Below are positions 34,863-43,531 of a DNA stretch of 64,000 bases, piece after piece. Made by a program: the position numbers and the translations under genes. Numbering within the stretch: the first letter of the stretch is position 1; each line of letters begins with the position of its first letter. The stretch is from CAZNPL01 sp964574815 (GTDB taxonomy: Bacteria; Planctomycetota; Phycisphaerae; UBA1845), in contig CAZNPL010000031.1 in the NCBI GenBank assembly GCA_964574815.1, forward strand, positions 1 to 64,000. Direction: 5' to 3'. The notes under the pieces are model-generated. The model did no database searches. It was not told the origin of the DNA and saw only the letters and a list, made by a program, of their open reading frames with translations.

Positions 34863-35483
34863 GTGATCGGCCGAGGGATCATTATCGCTTGTTTGGCGCT
34901 GGCGGTTGTGGTGGCCGGGGCGGGCGTCATTTCTTATGTGCGGCCGCTTCGGACTCAGCACGCGACGTCGGCTCGGGCGATGGATTTGGTCATCGAGCGT
35001 GGCCGGGCTCGGGTTCTTGTGATGTACTGCGTTCCCAGGTCGTCTCCGGAGAATAAGGTGAACATCGACTGGCCTCGGGTTGGGTTTGTTTTTGAGCAGA
35101 ACGCCTCCTCGAATTCGACGTCGCGAGCGATTCTGACTCAGGCGCTTCGCAACATGGCGCAGCGCTATGCGCTCGACAAGGCAAACCTTGCCGATCCGTC
35201 CCTCTGGAGTGCGTTTACTCCGGACGGGTTTCGGGCGTGGGCTTATGCGCGGGGGCTGGGGGGCACGACCCGCTGGGATGTGGTTTACGTCAAGCTGCCG
35301 CTGTGGATGCCTGTGTTTCTGTTTCTTGTGCTGCCGGCGACTGTAGTGGCCGTTCGCAGCGTACGGCGGCGCCGGCGGCGTGACCGGGGGCTTTGCGAGC
35401 GATGCGGGTACGATCTGCGGGGCAGCGTGTCGGGACGCTGTCCTGAGTGTGGTCGTGAGGCTCTGTGCGGGTCCGCTCTTTGA
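34863..35483 (+). CDS. Membrane protein with planctomycete CGYDLRG zinc ribbon
   Basis: A 206-aa protein from the GTG at 34863, which has GGGAG upstream. It has one N-terminal transmembrane helix (IIIACLALAVVVAGAGVI), an extracytoplasmic domain of about 120 residues, a second helix (VFLFLVLPATVVAV) and a cytoplasmic C-terminal zinc ribbon, CERCGYDLRG...CPECG. This ribbon is a hallmark of many planctomycete membrane proteins of unknown function. It lies downstream of the propeller lipoproteins on the same strand. Confidence 0.78.
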   Translation: MIGRGIIIACLALAVVVAGAGVISYVRPLRTQHATSARAMDLVIERGRARVLVMYCVPRSSPENKVNIDWPRVGFVFEQNASSNSTSRAILTQALRNMAQRYALDKANLADPSLWSAFTPDGFRAWAYARGLGGTTRWDVVYVKLPLWMPVFLFLVLPATVVAVRSVRRRRRRDRGLCERCGYDLRGSVSGRCPECGREALCGSAL

Positions 35484-35554
35484 CTGTGGTGATACTCATG
35501 GGCGGGACCGGCGCATGAGAAAGTCGGCGAATGGAACGTTGACGTGCTTGGCAG

Positions 35555-35765
35555 GGCATGCTCACGCGAGCGTGGGCTTGGGACCCGGCGCACGTTTGGG
35601 CAGCCGTTTGCGTTCGAATCGCGAGCCCACCTCCGAAGGAGGTGGGCCACCCGGCGCGCTCCATGACTGCCGCGGTACTGATCGGCGGTTTGTCGCGTCG
35701 ACAAGGTGTTGGTTGCTTATGGTACTCTTGTAGGGCGCATGCCCACGCGAGCGTGGGCTTGGCGC
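35555..35765. repeat. Cluster of palindromes between convergent genes
   Basis: CTCACGC-GA-GCGTGGG at 35561-35576 and GCCCACGC-GA-GCGTGGGC at 35741-35758 share flanks (GCATG before, TTGG after). A perfect 10-bp stem (GCCCACCTCC / GGAGGTGGGC, loop GAA) is at 35625-35647. The interspersed 27-bp element is at 35659-35685. Region 35484-35796 has no supported gene; the hairpins could also terminate transcription from both sides. Confidence 0.65.
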
Positions 35766-35796
35766 CCATCGATGGTTCCGGGACAAACTCCGGCGG

Positions 35797-38700
35797 TTAC
35801 GCGCGGGCCAGTTGGATCTTCACGTTTTTGCCGTCAATGCGGACGTCGGTGGTGTTGGCGCCTCCGTCGAGGGGTTGTTCGACGATCGAGGTGGCCAGCG
35901 TTTCCCGGGCGATGTAGTCGCCGCAGGTGCTGACGGCCTCGCGCAGTTCGTCGGCCTCGGAGCGGAGGCTGAGGGTGATGCGGTCCTCGAGCTCGAGGTC
36001 GGCTGCTTTACGAAGGTTCTGGACGTGGCGGACGACGTCGCGGGCGAGCCCTTCGAGCTTGAGCTCCTTGGTGATGCGCTTGTCGAGCAGGACGACGGTG
36101 CCGGCGGATTCCTCGGCGCCCCAGTCGTCGCCGTAGGACTTCTCCACAATAACCTCGCCCGGTTCGAGCTCGAAGGAGGCGCCGCTCTCGGTCTGGACGA
36201 CGAGCGGGTTACCCTGCTCGACGGCGGCGGCGACTTTGGCGGCGTCGGCGGACTGCAGGGCCTTGTTGATGGCGCCGGCGTCCTTGCCGTACTTGGGGCC
36301 GACGTGCTTCATGTCGGCACGCACGTCGATGGTGCACAGCGACGACAGATCGTCGTGGACCGTCACGTTCTTGACGTTGAGCTCTTCGAGGAGGTGGTCC
36401 TTGAACTGCTCGATGGCCTGGCGTTCGACGTCGGCGGCGCACTGCACGCGGAGCCCGGCCAGCGGCTGGCGGACTTTGAGCTTGGAGGCGGTGCGGACCG
36501 AGCGGCCCATGGAGACGATTTTCAGCAGGGCGGCGGTCTTGTCCGAGAGGGCCCGGTCGATGAGCTTTTCGTCCGCTTGCGGATAGTCGCGCAGGTGCAC
36601 GCTCGGCTCGGCGCCGTCCACCTGCCGGGCGACCAGATTCCCGTACATGTGTTCGGTGACGAACGGCATGACGGGGGCGGCGAGCTCGACGATGGTGACC
36701 AGCGCCTGGTAAAGCGTCTGGTAGGCGGCGAGCTTGTCGGTGTCGCTTTCGGTGGTCCCGCCCTCGGTGCCCCGCCAGAAGCGGCGGCGGTTGCGGCGGA
36801 TGTACCAGTTGCTCAGATCGTCGAGGAACTTTTCGATGGCTTGGCAGACCGGCGGCAGCTCATATCGCTCGAACCGTTCGCGGACCCGGGTGATGACCAG
36901 TTGGAGGTCGGAGAGAATCCACCGGTCGATGTCCTGGCGCTGTTCGGGCGGGACCTGCGGCGCCGTCGGGTCGAAGCGGTCGATGCGGGCGTAGTCGCAG
37001 AAGAACTTGTAGCAGTTCCAGAGCGACATGAGGATGTGGCGGCGGACCTCGTTGGCCGGCGTCGAGGTCACCCGGCAAAGGGGCTGCCCCTCGACTGTGT
37101 GGGTGATCTTCTCGCCGTCGGGCCCTTCGATGGCCACCTGCTCGTCCGGATGCCGCAGGCCGAAGGGCAGGTCCACGGTCGGCGGCTGGGCGCAGTACAT
37201 CCAGCGCATGACGTCGACGCCGAGCTGTTCGGCGGCTTCCTCGAACCAGATGGCCGTTCCGTCGGACTTGTGCATGGCTTGGCGGTTTTCGTCGAGCACG
37301 AGGGCGTGGCCAAGGAGCGTCTTGAAGGGGATGCGCTTGTTCTCTTTACCGAGTTCCATCATGGTGCTCATGGCCAGCACGGAGTAGAACCAGTTGCGGA
37401 ACTGGCCCGGGAAGCACTCGGTGATCAGGTCGGCCGGGACCCACTTGTCCCAGTATTCGCGGTTGGTGTTGTAGTGCGTGGTGGAGTAGGCCACGATGCC
37501 GGCGTCGAGCCACGGGTTGCCGACGTCGGGGATGCGCGAGGCGAGCTCGCCGCACTTTTCACAGCGGATTTTGACGGCGTCCACGTACGGGCGGTGCGGG
37601 GAGTGGCCTTCGAACTGTTCCCATCCTTCGACGGCGCGTTCCTTGAGCTCGTCGTAGCCGCCGATGACGTCGAAGTGGCCACAGGCGTTGCACTCCCAGA
37701 TGGGCAGAGCCAGGCCCCAGTAGCGCTTTTTGGAGATCATCCAGTCCTTCATGGTGTTGAGCCAGTCGAGCTCGCGCTCGAGGCCGCGCATCGCCGACGG
37801 CAGCCAGTTGACCTGCTTGGCCACCTCCTTGATCTCGTCGCGCCAGTCCATCGAGATGTACCACTCGTCGACGAGGCGGAAGACGAGTTCGTCGCCGGTC
37901 CGCCAGCAGTGGGGGTAGACGTGGGGATAGTCCTCGGTGGCGACGAGCAGGCCCTTTTCTCTCAGGTCGTTGATGATGAGGTCGACGGTTTCGGGGTCGA
38001 TGGCACGTTTGCCGGTCAGTTGGCCGAAGCCTTCGACGAATTTGCCCTCTGCGTCGAGCGGTGCGATGGCCGCGAGTCGGAAGTGGATTCCCCAGGCGTG
38101 GTCGACGTCACCGCAGCCGGGGGCTGAATGGACAATGCCGGTTCCTTCGCCGCCGACCACGTACGCTTCGCCGCGGGAGTCTCTGCCCGGGTCGAACACG
38201 ACGTGTCCGTCGCGGCCGCTGGGCCAGTCGCGCTGGTCGGGCGGGATCAGGTCCATGGGTGAGGCGAAGCCGCCCTTTTGCTGCTGGGCGGGCAGTTCGT
38301 CGTAGGGGCCGTCGTAGGTCCAGCCGATCATTTTGGAGCCGGGGATTTCACCCTCGATCTCGTAGCCGCCCGATTCCTGGAAGATCTGGTGGATCGTCTT
38401 GAGTTTGGGGACGCCCTTGGGCCAGGGCTGCGAGCCGAACCCTTGCTTGAACTCTTTTTCGAGGCGCTGGTAATTGAGGTTGTCCGCAGCGAAATAGTAC
38501 AGTGCGCCGTCCTTCTTGGCACGCAGCTTGACGTACATGAGCTCGGAGTTGACGGCGGCGCCGGTATTGGACGTCAGCGTCCACGGGGTGGTGGTCCAGA
38601 TCAGCAGGTATTCGTTGTCCCGGCCGCGCAGGGGAAAGCGAACGAAGACGGCTGTGTGGCTGACGAGGCGGCGACCTTCGGCGATTTCCATGTGCGAATA

Positions 38701-39267
38701 GGCGCAGCCGGCGCGGCCGGACCAGGGCATCACGTCGGTGCCCTTGTAGACGTAGCCGAGTTCGTGGCATTTCTTGAGGAAGGTCCAGATGGTGTAGTTG
38801 TTCTCGTCGCTCATCGTGAAGTACGAGTTGTCCCAGTCCATCCAGTAGCCGAGCCGTTTTGACTGTTCGGACTGGATGCCGGCGTACTTCCAGACGCGCT
38901 CCTTGCAGCGTTCGGTGAACTTGTCGAGACCGAGTTCCTCGATGCCGGTCTTGGTGTGGATGCCGAGGTCCTTTTCGACTTCGACCTCGACCCAGAGGCC
39001 CTGGCAGTCGAAGCCGTTCTGGTAGCGGAGCTCATGGCCGGTCATCGCGAAGTAGCGATGGAAGGCGTCTTTGTAGGTACGGCCCCAGGCGTGGTGGACG
39101 CCCATGGGGTTGTTGGCGGTAATCGGCCCGTCCAGGAACGACCAGTGAGGTTTGCCGCGGTTTTTCTCGCGCAAGGCTTCGAAGGCACCGGACGACTCCC
39201 AGAACCTCAGGACTTCGCGTTCCAAAGCCGGGAAATCCGGCTTGGGCTGGACTTTGTCGAATGCCAT
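35797..39267 (-). CDS. ileS: Isoleucyl-tRNA synthetase
   Basis: A 1156-aa class I aminoacyl-tRNA synthetase, in the size range of the long (type 2, eukaryote-like) IleRS. The HIGH-type motif is HHAWG (residues 58-62). A CP1 editing domain follows, with typical IleRS residues (LTSNTGAAVNSEL, YVVGGEGTGIVHSAPGCGDVD). The KMSKS-type motif reads AMHKS (about residue 665), so the first Lys is replaced. Zinc-binding Cys pairs are seen at CNACG and CEKCG. The C-terminal anticodon-binding and extended domains are complete. It starts 14 bp after the P-loop/Nudix gene and is probably in an operon with it. Confidence 0.95.
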   Translation of the reverse strand: MAFDKVQPKPDFPALEREVLRFWESSGAFEALREKNRGKPHWSFLDGPITANNPMGVHHAWGRTYKDAFHRYFAMTGHELRYQNGFDCQGLWVEVEVEKDLGIHTKTGIEELGLDKFTERCKERVWKYAGIQSEQSKRLGYWMDWDNSYFTMSDENNYTIWTFLKKCHELGYVYKGTDVMPWSGRAGCAYSHMEIAEGRRLVSHTAVFVRFPLRGRDNEYLLIWTTTPWTLTSNTGAAVNSELMYVKLRAKKDGALYYFAADNLNYQRLEKEFKQGFGSQPWPKGVPKLKTIHQIFQESGGYEIEGEIPGSKMIGWTYDGPYDELPAQQQKGGFASPMDLIPPDQRDWPSGRDGHVVFDPGRDSRGEAYVVGGEGTGIVHSAPGCGDVDHAWGIHFRLAAIAPLDAEGKFVEGFGQLTGKRAIDPETVDLIINDLREKGLLVATEDYPHVYPHCWRTGDELVFRLVDEWYISMDWRDEIKEVAKQVNWLPSAMRGLERELDWLNTMKDWMISKKRYWGLALPIWECNACGHFDVIGGYDELKERAVEGWEQFEGHSPHRPYVDAVKIRCEKCGELASRIPDVGNPWLDAGIVAYSTTHYNTNREYWDKWVPADLITECFPGQFRNWFYSVLAMSTMMELGKENKRIPFKTLLGHALVLDENRQAMHKSDGTAIWFEEAAEQLGVDVMRWMYCAQPPTVDLPFGLRHPDEQVAIEGPDGEKITHTVEGQPLCRVTSTPANEVRRHILMSLWNCYKFFCDYARIDRFDPTAPQVPPEQRQDIDRWILSDLQLVITRVRERFERYELPPVCQAIEKFLDDLSNWYIRRNRRRFWRGTEGGTTESDTDKLAAYQTLYQALVTIVELAAPVMPFVTEHMYGNLVARQVDGAEPSVHLRDYPQADEKLIDRALSDKTAALLKIVSMGRSVRTASKLKVRQPLAGLRVQCAADVERQAIEQFKDHLLEELNVKNVTVHDDLSSLCTIDVRADMKHVGPKYGKDAGAINKALQSADAAKVAAAVEQGNPLVVQTESGASFELEPGEVIVEKSYGDDWGAEESAGTVVLLDKRITKELKLEGLARDVVRHVQNLRKAADLELEDRITLSLRSEADELREAVSTCGDYIARETLATSIVEQPLDGGANTTDVRIDGKNVKIQLARA

Positions 39268-39281
39268 CGATCGCTCTCGAG

Positions 39282-40679
39282 TTAAGCTCGTCGGGGGAAG
39301 AGACCTTCGTTTGGAGGTAGTTCAGCGCCAAACAGTCGGGCGGCTACTAACTGAGACCAGGGGTCCAATTCGTCGACGCATTCGCAAATCTCGTCTGCGG
39401 TGATCCATTCGATGGCCTCGCGTCCGAATTCCTTATCAACGGCTTGCCTTCGTACTGCCGCCGTGCCCCCAATCGTGACCTCGTGGATATAAGCGAGATG
39501 GAGGTTCCCGACTGACGTATGGGGATCGAAAACAAAGCCGACAGGCGTGATAGACTCGATTCGGATTCCAACGAGTTCCTCGTCGAGTTCCCGTTTCAGG
39601 CAATTCTCAAACACCTGTCCAGGCGCTGATGCATCCCAATCCTTCCTTTCTGCGTGCCCGCCGACCAGGATTGTCAGTTTCTTTCGAAGCTCTTTCCGCC
39701 TTAAGTCCGCGCGCCGGCGAGCCCGAAAGTACTTTCCGCCTTTGTTTTTCAACAAGGCGTAGGGAACGACTTGCTTAAGAGTCGCCGACTCTTCCGCCTC
39801 TCGACGATTTACAAAAGTCGGTGCGCCGTCCCGAAGAATGGCCTCACGCGTCTCTGCGACCGCGGATTCATCCAATTCAAATCCCTCAACGCCTACCCGA
39901 TCGGTCACAAGCAGTTCTTGAGTGCCAAGATTCTCGAAAACCTCCACAATCTTCTCCGCAACTTGAAACGCCACCATCTGAAAGTCCAGCTTATATCCGT
40001 TTCTGAAAGATGTATCGACCAAGAACAGCGAATCAAAGTCACTAGCAATCTCCGCCGCAACTCGCTTATACGCATCCAAGAGAGCGGTCAGGGTGGTTCT
40101 GTTCATCACGGAACCGGGTGCCGTACACAGTTTTGAGTTCGTCTCACGGGCTATTGACGTGTCATGGTCCGCTGCAAACAGAAAGACTCCGTTAATCCTT
40201 CGCCGCCAGAAATCGAGCGTGAAGAACTCGATGATCCGGGACTTGTCTTCGAGCGTGATTCTCCGCTGTTCGGATTGGAGAAACTCCATCCAGCCAGCGA
40301 CGTCGAAAAGACCGCGATCCAGTAGGACGATCTCGGCAACCGGATCATCGAAGCTGTCTTCCAGTATGTTCTGCAACGCGTAGCAAGCCGACCAAGCGTT
40401 GAACGCCAGCCAATCATCCTTGAATCGCTCGGGCGTGCGTAACGAAGCGCCCTCTACCGGCTGAACCACCTTGAGTCCCTGCCGCTTCAGAAAGTGAGCG
40501 ACGATCCCGATGATCGATGACTTGCCAGACTTCGGGGAACCAGCGAATTCGATGAATACGGGTAGCTTGACCTCAGAATCCGGCGATCGAAGCGATTCGA
40601 TTGCGCTGCGGCAGCGCGATTCGAGTAGACTAAGATCGCGCTGACTTGGCTGGCCTAGCTTGATGTCCAGTGTTTCCAC
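39282..40679 (-). CDS. Fusion of P-loop kinase-like NTPase and Nudix hydrolase
   Basis: A 465-aa protein from the GTG at 40679, with AGGGAG about nine bases upstream (an ATG at 40799 would overlap the divergent radical SAM gene). The N-terminal half has a Walker A motif GSPKSGKSS (about residue 50) and a LLDRGLFD motif reminiscent of deoxynucleoside/thymidylate kinase-like folds. The C-terminal half has a Nudix box (GGHAERKD...RELDEEL, about 355-390). Base composition is visibly lower in G+C than in neighbours, suggesting acquisition. It lies 14 bp upstream of ileS. A role in nucleotide or nucleotide-derivative turnover is inferred; I do not recognise a named family. Confidence 0.75.
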   Translation of the reverse strand: METLDIKLGQPSQRDLSLLESRCRSAIESLRSPDSEVKLPVFIEFAGSPKSGKSSIIGIVAHFLKRQGLKVVQPVEGASLRTPERFKDDWLAFNAWSACYALQNILEDSFDDPVAEIVLLDRGLFDVAGWMEFLQSEQRRITLEDKSRIIEFFTLDFWRRRINGVFLFAADHDTSIARETNSKLCTAPGSVMNRTTLTALLDAYKRVAAEIASDFDSLFLVDTSFRNGYKLDFQMVAFQVAEKIVEVFENLGTQELLVTDRVGVEGFELDESAVAETREAILRDGAPTFVNRREAEESATLKQVVPYALLKNKGGKYFRARRRADLRRKELRKKLTILVGGHAERKDWDASAPGQVFENCLKRELDEELVGIRIESITPVGFVFDPHTSVGNLHLAYIHEVTIGGTAAVRRQAVDKEFGREAIEWITADEICECVDELDPWSQLVAARLFGAELPPNEGLFPRRA

Positions 40680-40848
40680 GCGTGACGACTCCCTGGTGAA
40701 AGCATGACCCCGCCATTCTACCGGGATCCTGTGCCCGTGCAAAAGAGCCAGGCGACGCCGGGCCACGTTCAATTCGCCGTCATCGCATGCCGATAACATG
40801 GGCGAGCACCCGTCAAGCCCGATAGACGCCGAGAGAGCCGACCTCTTG

Positions 40849-42294
40849 ATGAACGACCCTATTCTGCTTGTTAATCCGCCGGCGGAGGTAGCGCGGGAGT
40901 GCTATGACACGCCGAATTACCCGGCGATCGGGATCGCGTACGTTGCGGGGTACCTCAAGACGCATGGGATGCCGGTTTCGGTGATTGACGGCAAGCTGGG
41001 CCGCAAGAGCGTTCGCCGAACGATCGACGAGATTTGTGCGATTCGGCCCCGGATCCTCGGTTTGACAGCCATGACGCACATGGTCGTGACGGCCTCGAAG
41101 ATCGCGGAGGCGGTCAAGGCGGTCCATCCGGACACGGTCGTGGTGCTGGGCGGATTTCACGGCAGCTTCCTGCCGGAGCGGACTTTGCGCGAGTTTCCGG
41201 CGATCGATTACGTGGTTGTGGGCGAGGGGGAGATGGCGTTTCTCGATTTGTGCCGTGCGGTGCTGGCCGGTGAGGACCCGGCCGGCATTCAGGGGGTGGC
41301 CAGCCGCGTGGCGGGATCGAGTGGAGACGGCCCGCGGATACGACTGAATGGGCGGGGGAAGATACCGCCGCATCTGGATGATATCGGATGGCCGGCGTGG
41401 GAATTGTTCCCGCCGGCCGAGATGTATCCGATCATGACGCAGCGGGGCTGTCCGTTCGCGTGCAATTTCTGCAGCCGGCCTTACGGACGGACACTACGGC
41501 AACGTTCGCCGGAGCACGTGGTGGCGGAGCTTCGGCGGAGCGTGGAGGAATTCGGTTGCCGGTCGGTGGACTTCTACGATGAGACGTTCACCGTTCGCAA
41601 GCAGTACGTCCACGATTTGTGTGGTGCGATCATCGCGGCGGGTCTGCACCGGAGGCTGCGGTTCTGGTCTTACGTGCACGCGAACACGATCGACCTGCCG
41701 ACGGCGAAGCTGATGAAGCGGGCGGGTTTCGCCGAGGTCGGCTTCGGCGTCGAGAGCGGTAATCCCGAGATCATGAAGGCGATGCGCAAAGGCGTGAAGC
41801 GCGACGACGTGATCCGGGCGGCGAACGTATTTCGCGCGGCGAAGCTCAAGTTCGGGGCTTACTTTATCATAGGCCACCCGCACGAGACGAAGGCCGCGGT
41901 GCTGGACAGCATAGATCTGGCCGCCCGGCTGAATCCGGACTCGGTCGCGTTCGGCATCATGACGCCTTACCCGGGCACCGAGGTGTGGGAGACGGCCACG
42001 CGCGGGGAGGGCGGCTATAAGATGCTGAGCATGAACTGGGAGGACTTCAACAAGCAGACCGGATCGGCTCTGGAGCTGGAGCATCTGTCGCGCAAGCAGA
42101 TGGAACTGCTGCAGCTTCGCGGTTATCTGACGGTCTACCTGCGCAATTTCCGGTTGCGCGAGCTCGTCGCGGCGGTTCGGATCAACCGCAAGCGGATCGC
42201 GTTTATCCTCGGCAAACTGATCCGCCCCACTTCCAGAACGTCGTCCGCCAGTTGGCTGGAGGGCACCGGCAAACAGCCTCTTCCGACCGGCTGA
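40849..42294 (+). CDS. B12-binding radical SAM protein
   Basis: A 481-aa enzyme. The ATG at 40849 is preferred because the B12-binding fold begins there (ILLVNPPAE). The N-terminal cobalamin-binding domain covers about 1-150 (LGGFHGSF, VVVGEGEMAF). The radical SAM core starts with CPFACNFC, the C-x3-C-x2-C [4Fe-4S] ligand set (Cys 201, 205, 208), and includes GVESGNPEIMKAMRKG and the FIIGHPHETK segment. Close relatives carry out methyl transfers or related radical chemistry on lipids, antibiotics or tetrapyrroles; the substrate is unknown. It is divergent from the P-loop/Nudix gene. Confidence 0.9.
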   Translation: MNDPILLVNPPAEVARECYDTPNYPAIGIAYVAGYLKTHGMPVSVIDGKLGRKSVRRTIDEICAIRPRILGLTAMTHMVVTASKIAEAVKAVHPDTVVVLGGFHGSFLPERTLREFPAIDYVVVGEGEMAFLDLCRAVLAGEDPAGIQGVASRVAGSSGDGPRIRLNGRGKIPPHLDDIGWPAWELFPPAEMYPIMTQRGCPFACNFCSRPYGRTLRQRSPEHVVAELRRSVEEFGCRSVDFYDETFTVRKQYVHDLCGAIIAAGLHRRLRFWSYVHANTIDLPTAKLMKRAGFAEVGFGVESGNPEIMKAMRKGVKRDDVIRAANVFRAAKLKFGAYFIIGHPHETKAAVLDSIDLAARLNPDSVAFGIMTPYPGTEVWETATRGEGGYKMLSMNWEDFNKQTGSALELEHLSRKQMELLQLRGYLTVYLRNFRLRELVAAVRINRKRIAFILGKLIRPTSRTSSASWLEGTGKQPLPTG

Positions 42295-42487
42295 CGGCCT
42301 CGCGCCGGTCCGATTCACCCCAGACGTTCATGCGCGACGACCTTCGTCTTCGCTCACCTGGCAAGAACTCACAGGCATGCTCTTGCTGGTGGGAGTAGCT
42401 GCGCCACTCGGGCCGGCATTCTCGTGGAAATCCGTGGAGGAATCACGTAAGCTCAGGTACGCGTGAATTCGATTCAAGGATGATTCC

Positions 42488-43483
42488 ATGGTGGCCAGAA
42501 ACCGAAAAGCTCAGAAGCAACGTGCCCGCCGCAAGAAGAAGCAGAGTGCCGCTCGCGTTCAGGCCGTTCGGCGCCAGCGGTCGCTCGTGAGCGATCGTTA
42601 CCCGCTTTACGCCTGCCGTGTGAACAGGCATTGGCGTGACGACGGAATAGCGACGGTGTTGGTCGCGCGGGAGATCGCGCCGCGACGCGTCACGATGGCC
42701 GGTTTCCTCGTCGATATCTGGGCGATGGGGCTGAAGGACGCGTGGGGCCGGGTGGACATCGGCGCCAGCGAATTCGACGACACGGCGGCGGATTTGGATG
42801 CACGGTTGGGGACGAGCCGCCTGGACATCGAAACGGCGCAGCACCTCGTCTACGGCGGCATTCAGCTCGCTCAGGAGCTCGGATTCAGACTGCCCAGGAA
42901 GTATGAGCGCTGGACAGGCGTGCTCGGGGCCATGCCGGACGGCGAGTCACCCGACATGAGTCTGTTCCTGAAGGACGGCCGGGTTCTCTTGATGTGCAGC
43001 GAGCATGACTTACGGGAGCGCCTCGTTGGTTGCACCGTCGAGGAGTTTCTCGATCGGCCGGACGTGTCGTTCGTGGTGGGGCCGGAGGAGTTCCCGCTGC
43101 TCGATGAGGACGAGGACGAGCACGAAGACGACTTCGACGAGGCGATGCTTGACATCGAGCAGGCCTTTCTCGATGCGGTCAAATCCTGGTGTTTCGCAAA
43201 CGGACAGGCCCCGCACCGGCTGCTGCCGGAGGTGATTGCCGCCATGCAAGAGATTACGATGGAACGGGCGGAGGAATTGGAGGAATCGGGCGACGTTTTG
43301 ACGAGCATGTCGGGCGAGTCGGTTGGCGAAATCCGGCAACGGCTCGAGTCGTTTGTGGCGATGCAGCATGACGCGCCAATGCACGAGGTCCGGGCGGCGA
43401 TTGCCCAGTTCCAAGGGTTCATGGCGAGCAAAAACTCTCCGGAAGAGCTGTTCGAGTCGCTCGATTTGCCGGAGGAGGATTAG
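42488..43483 (+). CDS. Conserved hypothetical protein
   Basis: A 331-aa protein; ATG at 42488 follows AAGGAT. The N-terminus is extremely basic (RKAQKQRARRKKKQ). Residues 35-180 form a conserved region (YPLYACRVNRHW, ATVLVAREI, GFLVDIWAMGLKDAWG), which I recognise from an uncharacterised bacterial family. A Asp/Glu-rich linker (LLDEDEDEHEDDFDEAM) separates it from a helical C-terminus. No catalytic motif or membrane segment was seen. The function is unknown. Confidence 0.75.
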   Translation: MVARNRKAQKQRARRKKKQSAARVQAVRRQRSLVSDRYPLYACRVNRHWRDDGIATVLVAREIAPRRVTMAGFLVDIWAMGLKDAWGRVDIGASEFDDTAADLDARLGTSRLDIETAQHLVYGGIQLAQELGFRLPRKYERWTGVLGAMPDGESPDMSLFLKDGRVLLMCSEHDLRERLVGCTVEEFLDRPDVSFVVGPEEFPLLDEDEDEHEDDFDEAMLDIEQAFLDAVKSWCFANGQAPHRLLPEVIAAMQEITMERAEELEESGDVLTSMSGESVGEIRQRLESFVAMQHDAPMHEVRAAIAQFQGFMASKNSPEELFESLDLPEED

Positions 43484-43531
43484 GCTTGCCGGCGCCGGGG
43501 AGCGACCCATGCAGCGCCGTGCCCGAGTGTG

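Noticed and set aside
35812..38127. 771-codon plus-strand frame
   Set aside because: Antisense to ileS; Val/Gly/Asp-rich shadow with no motif.
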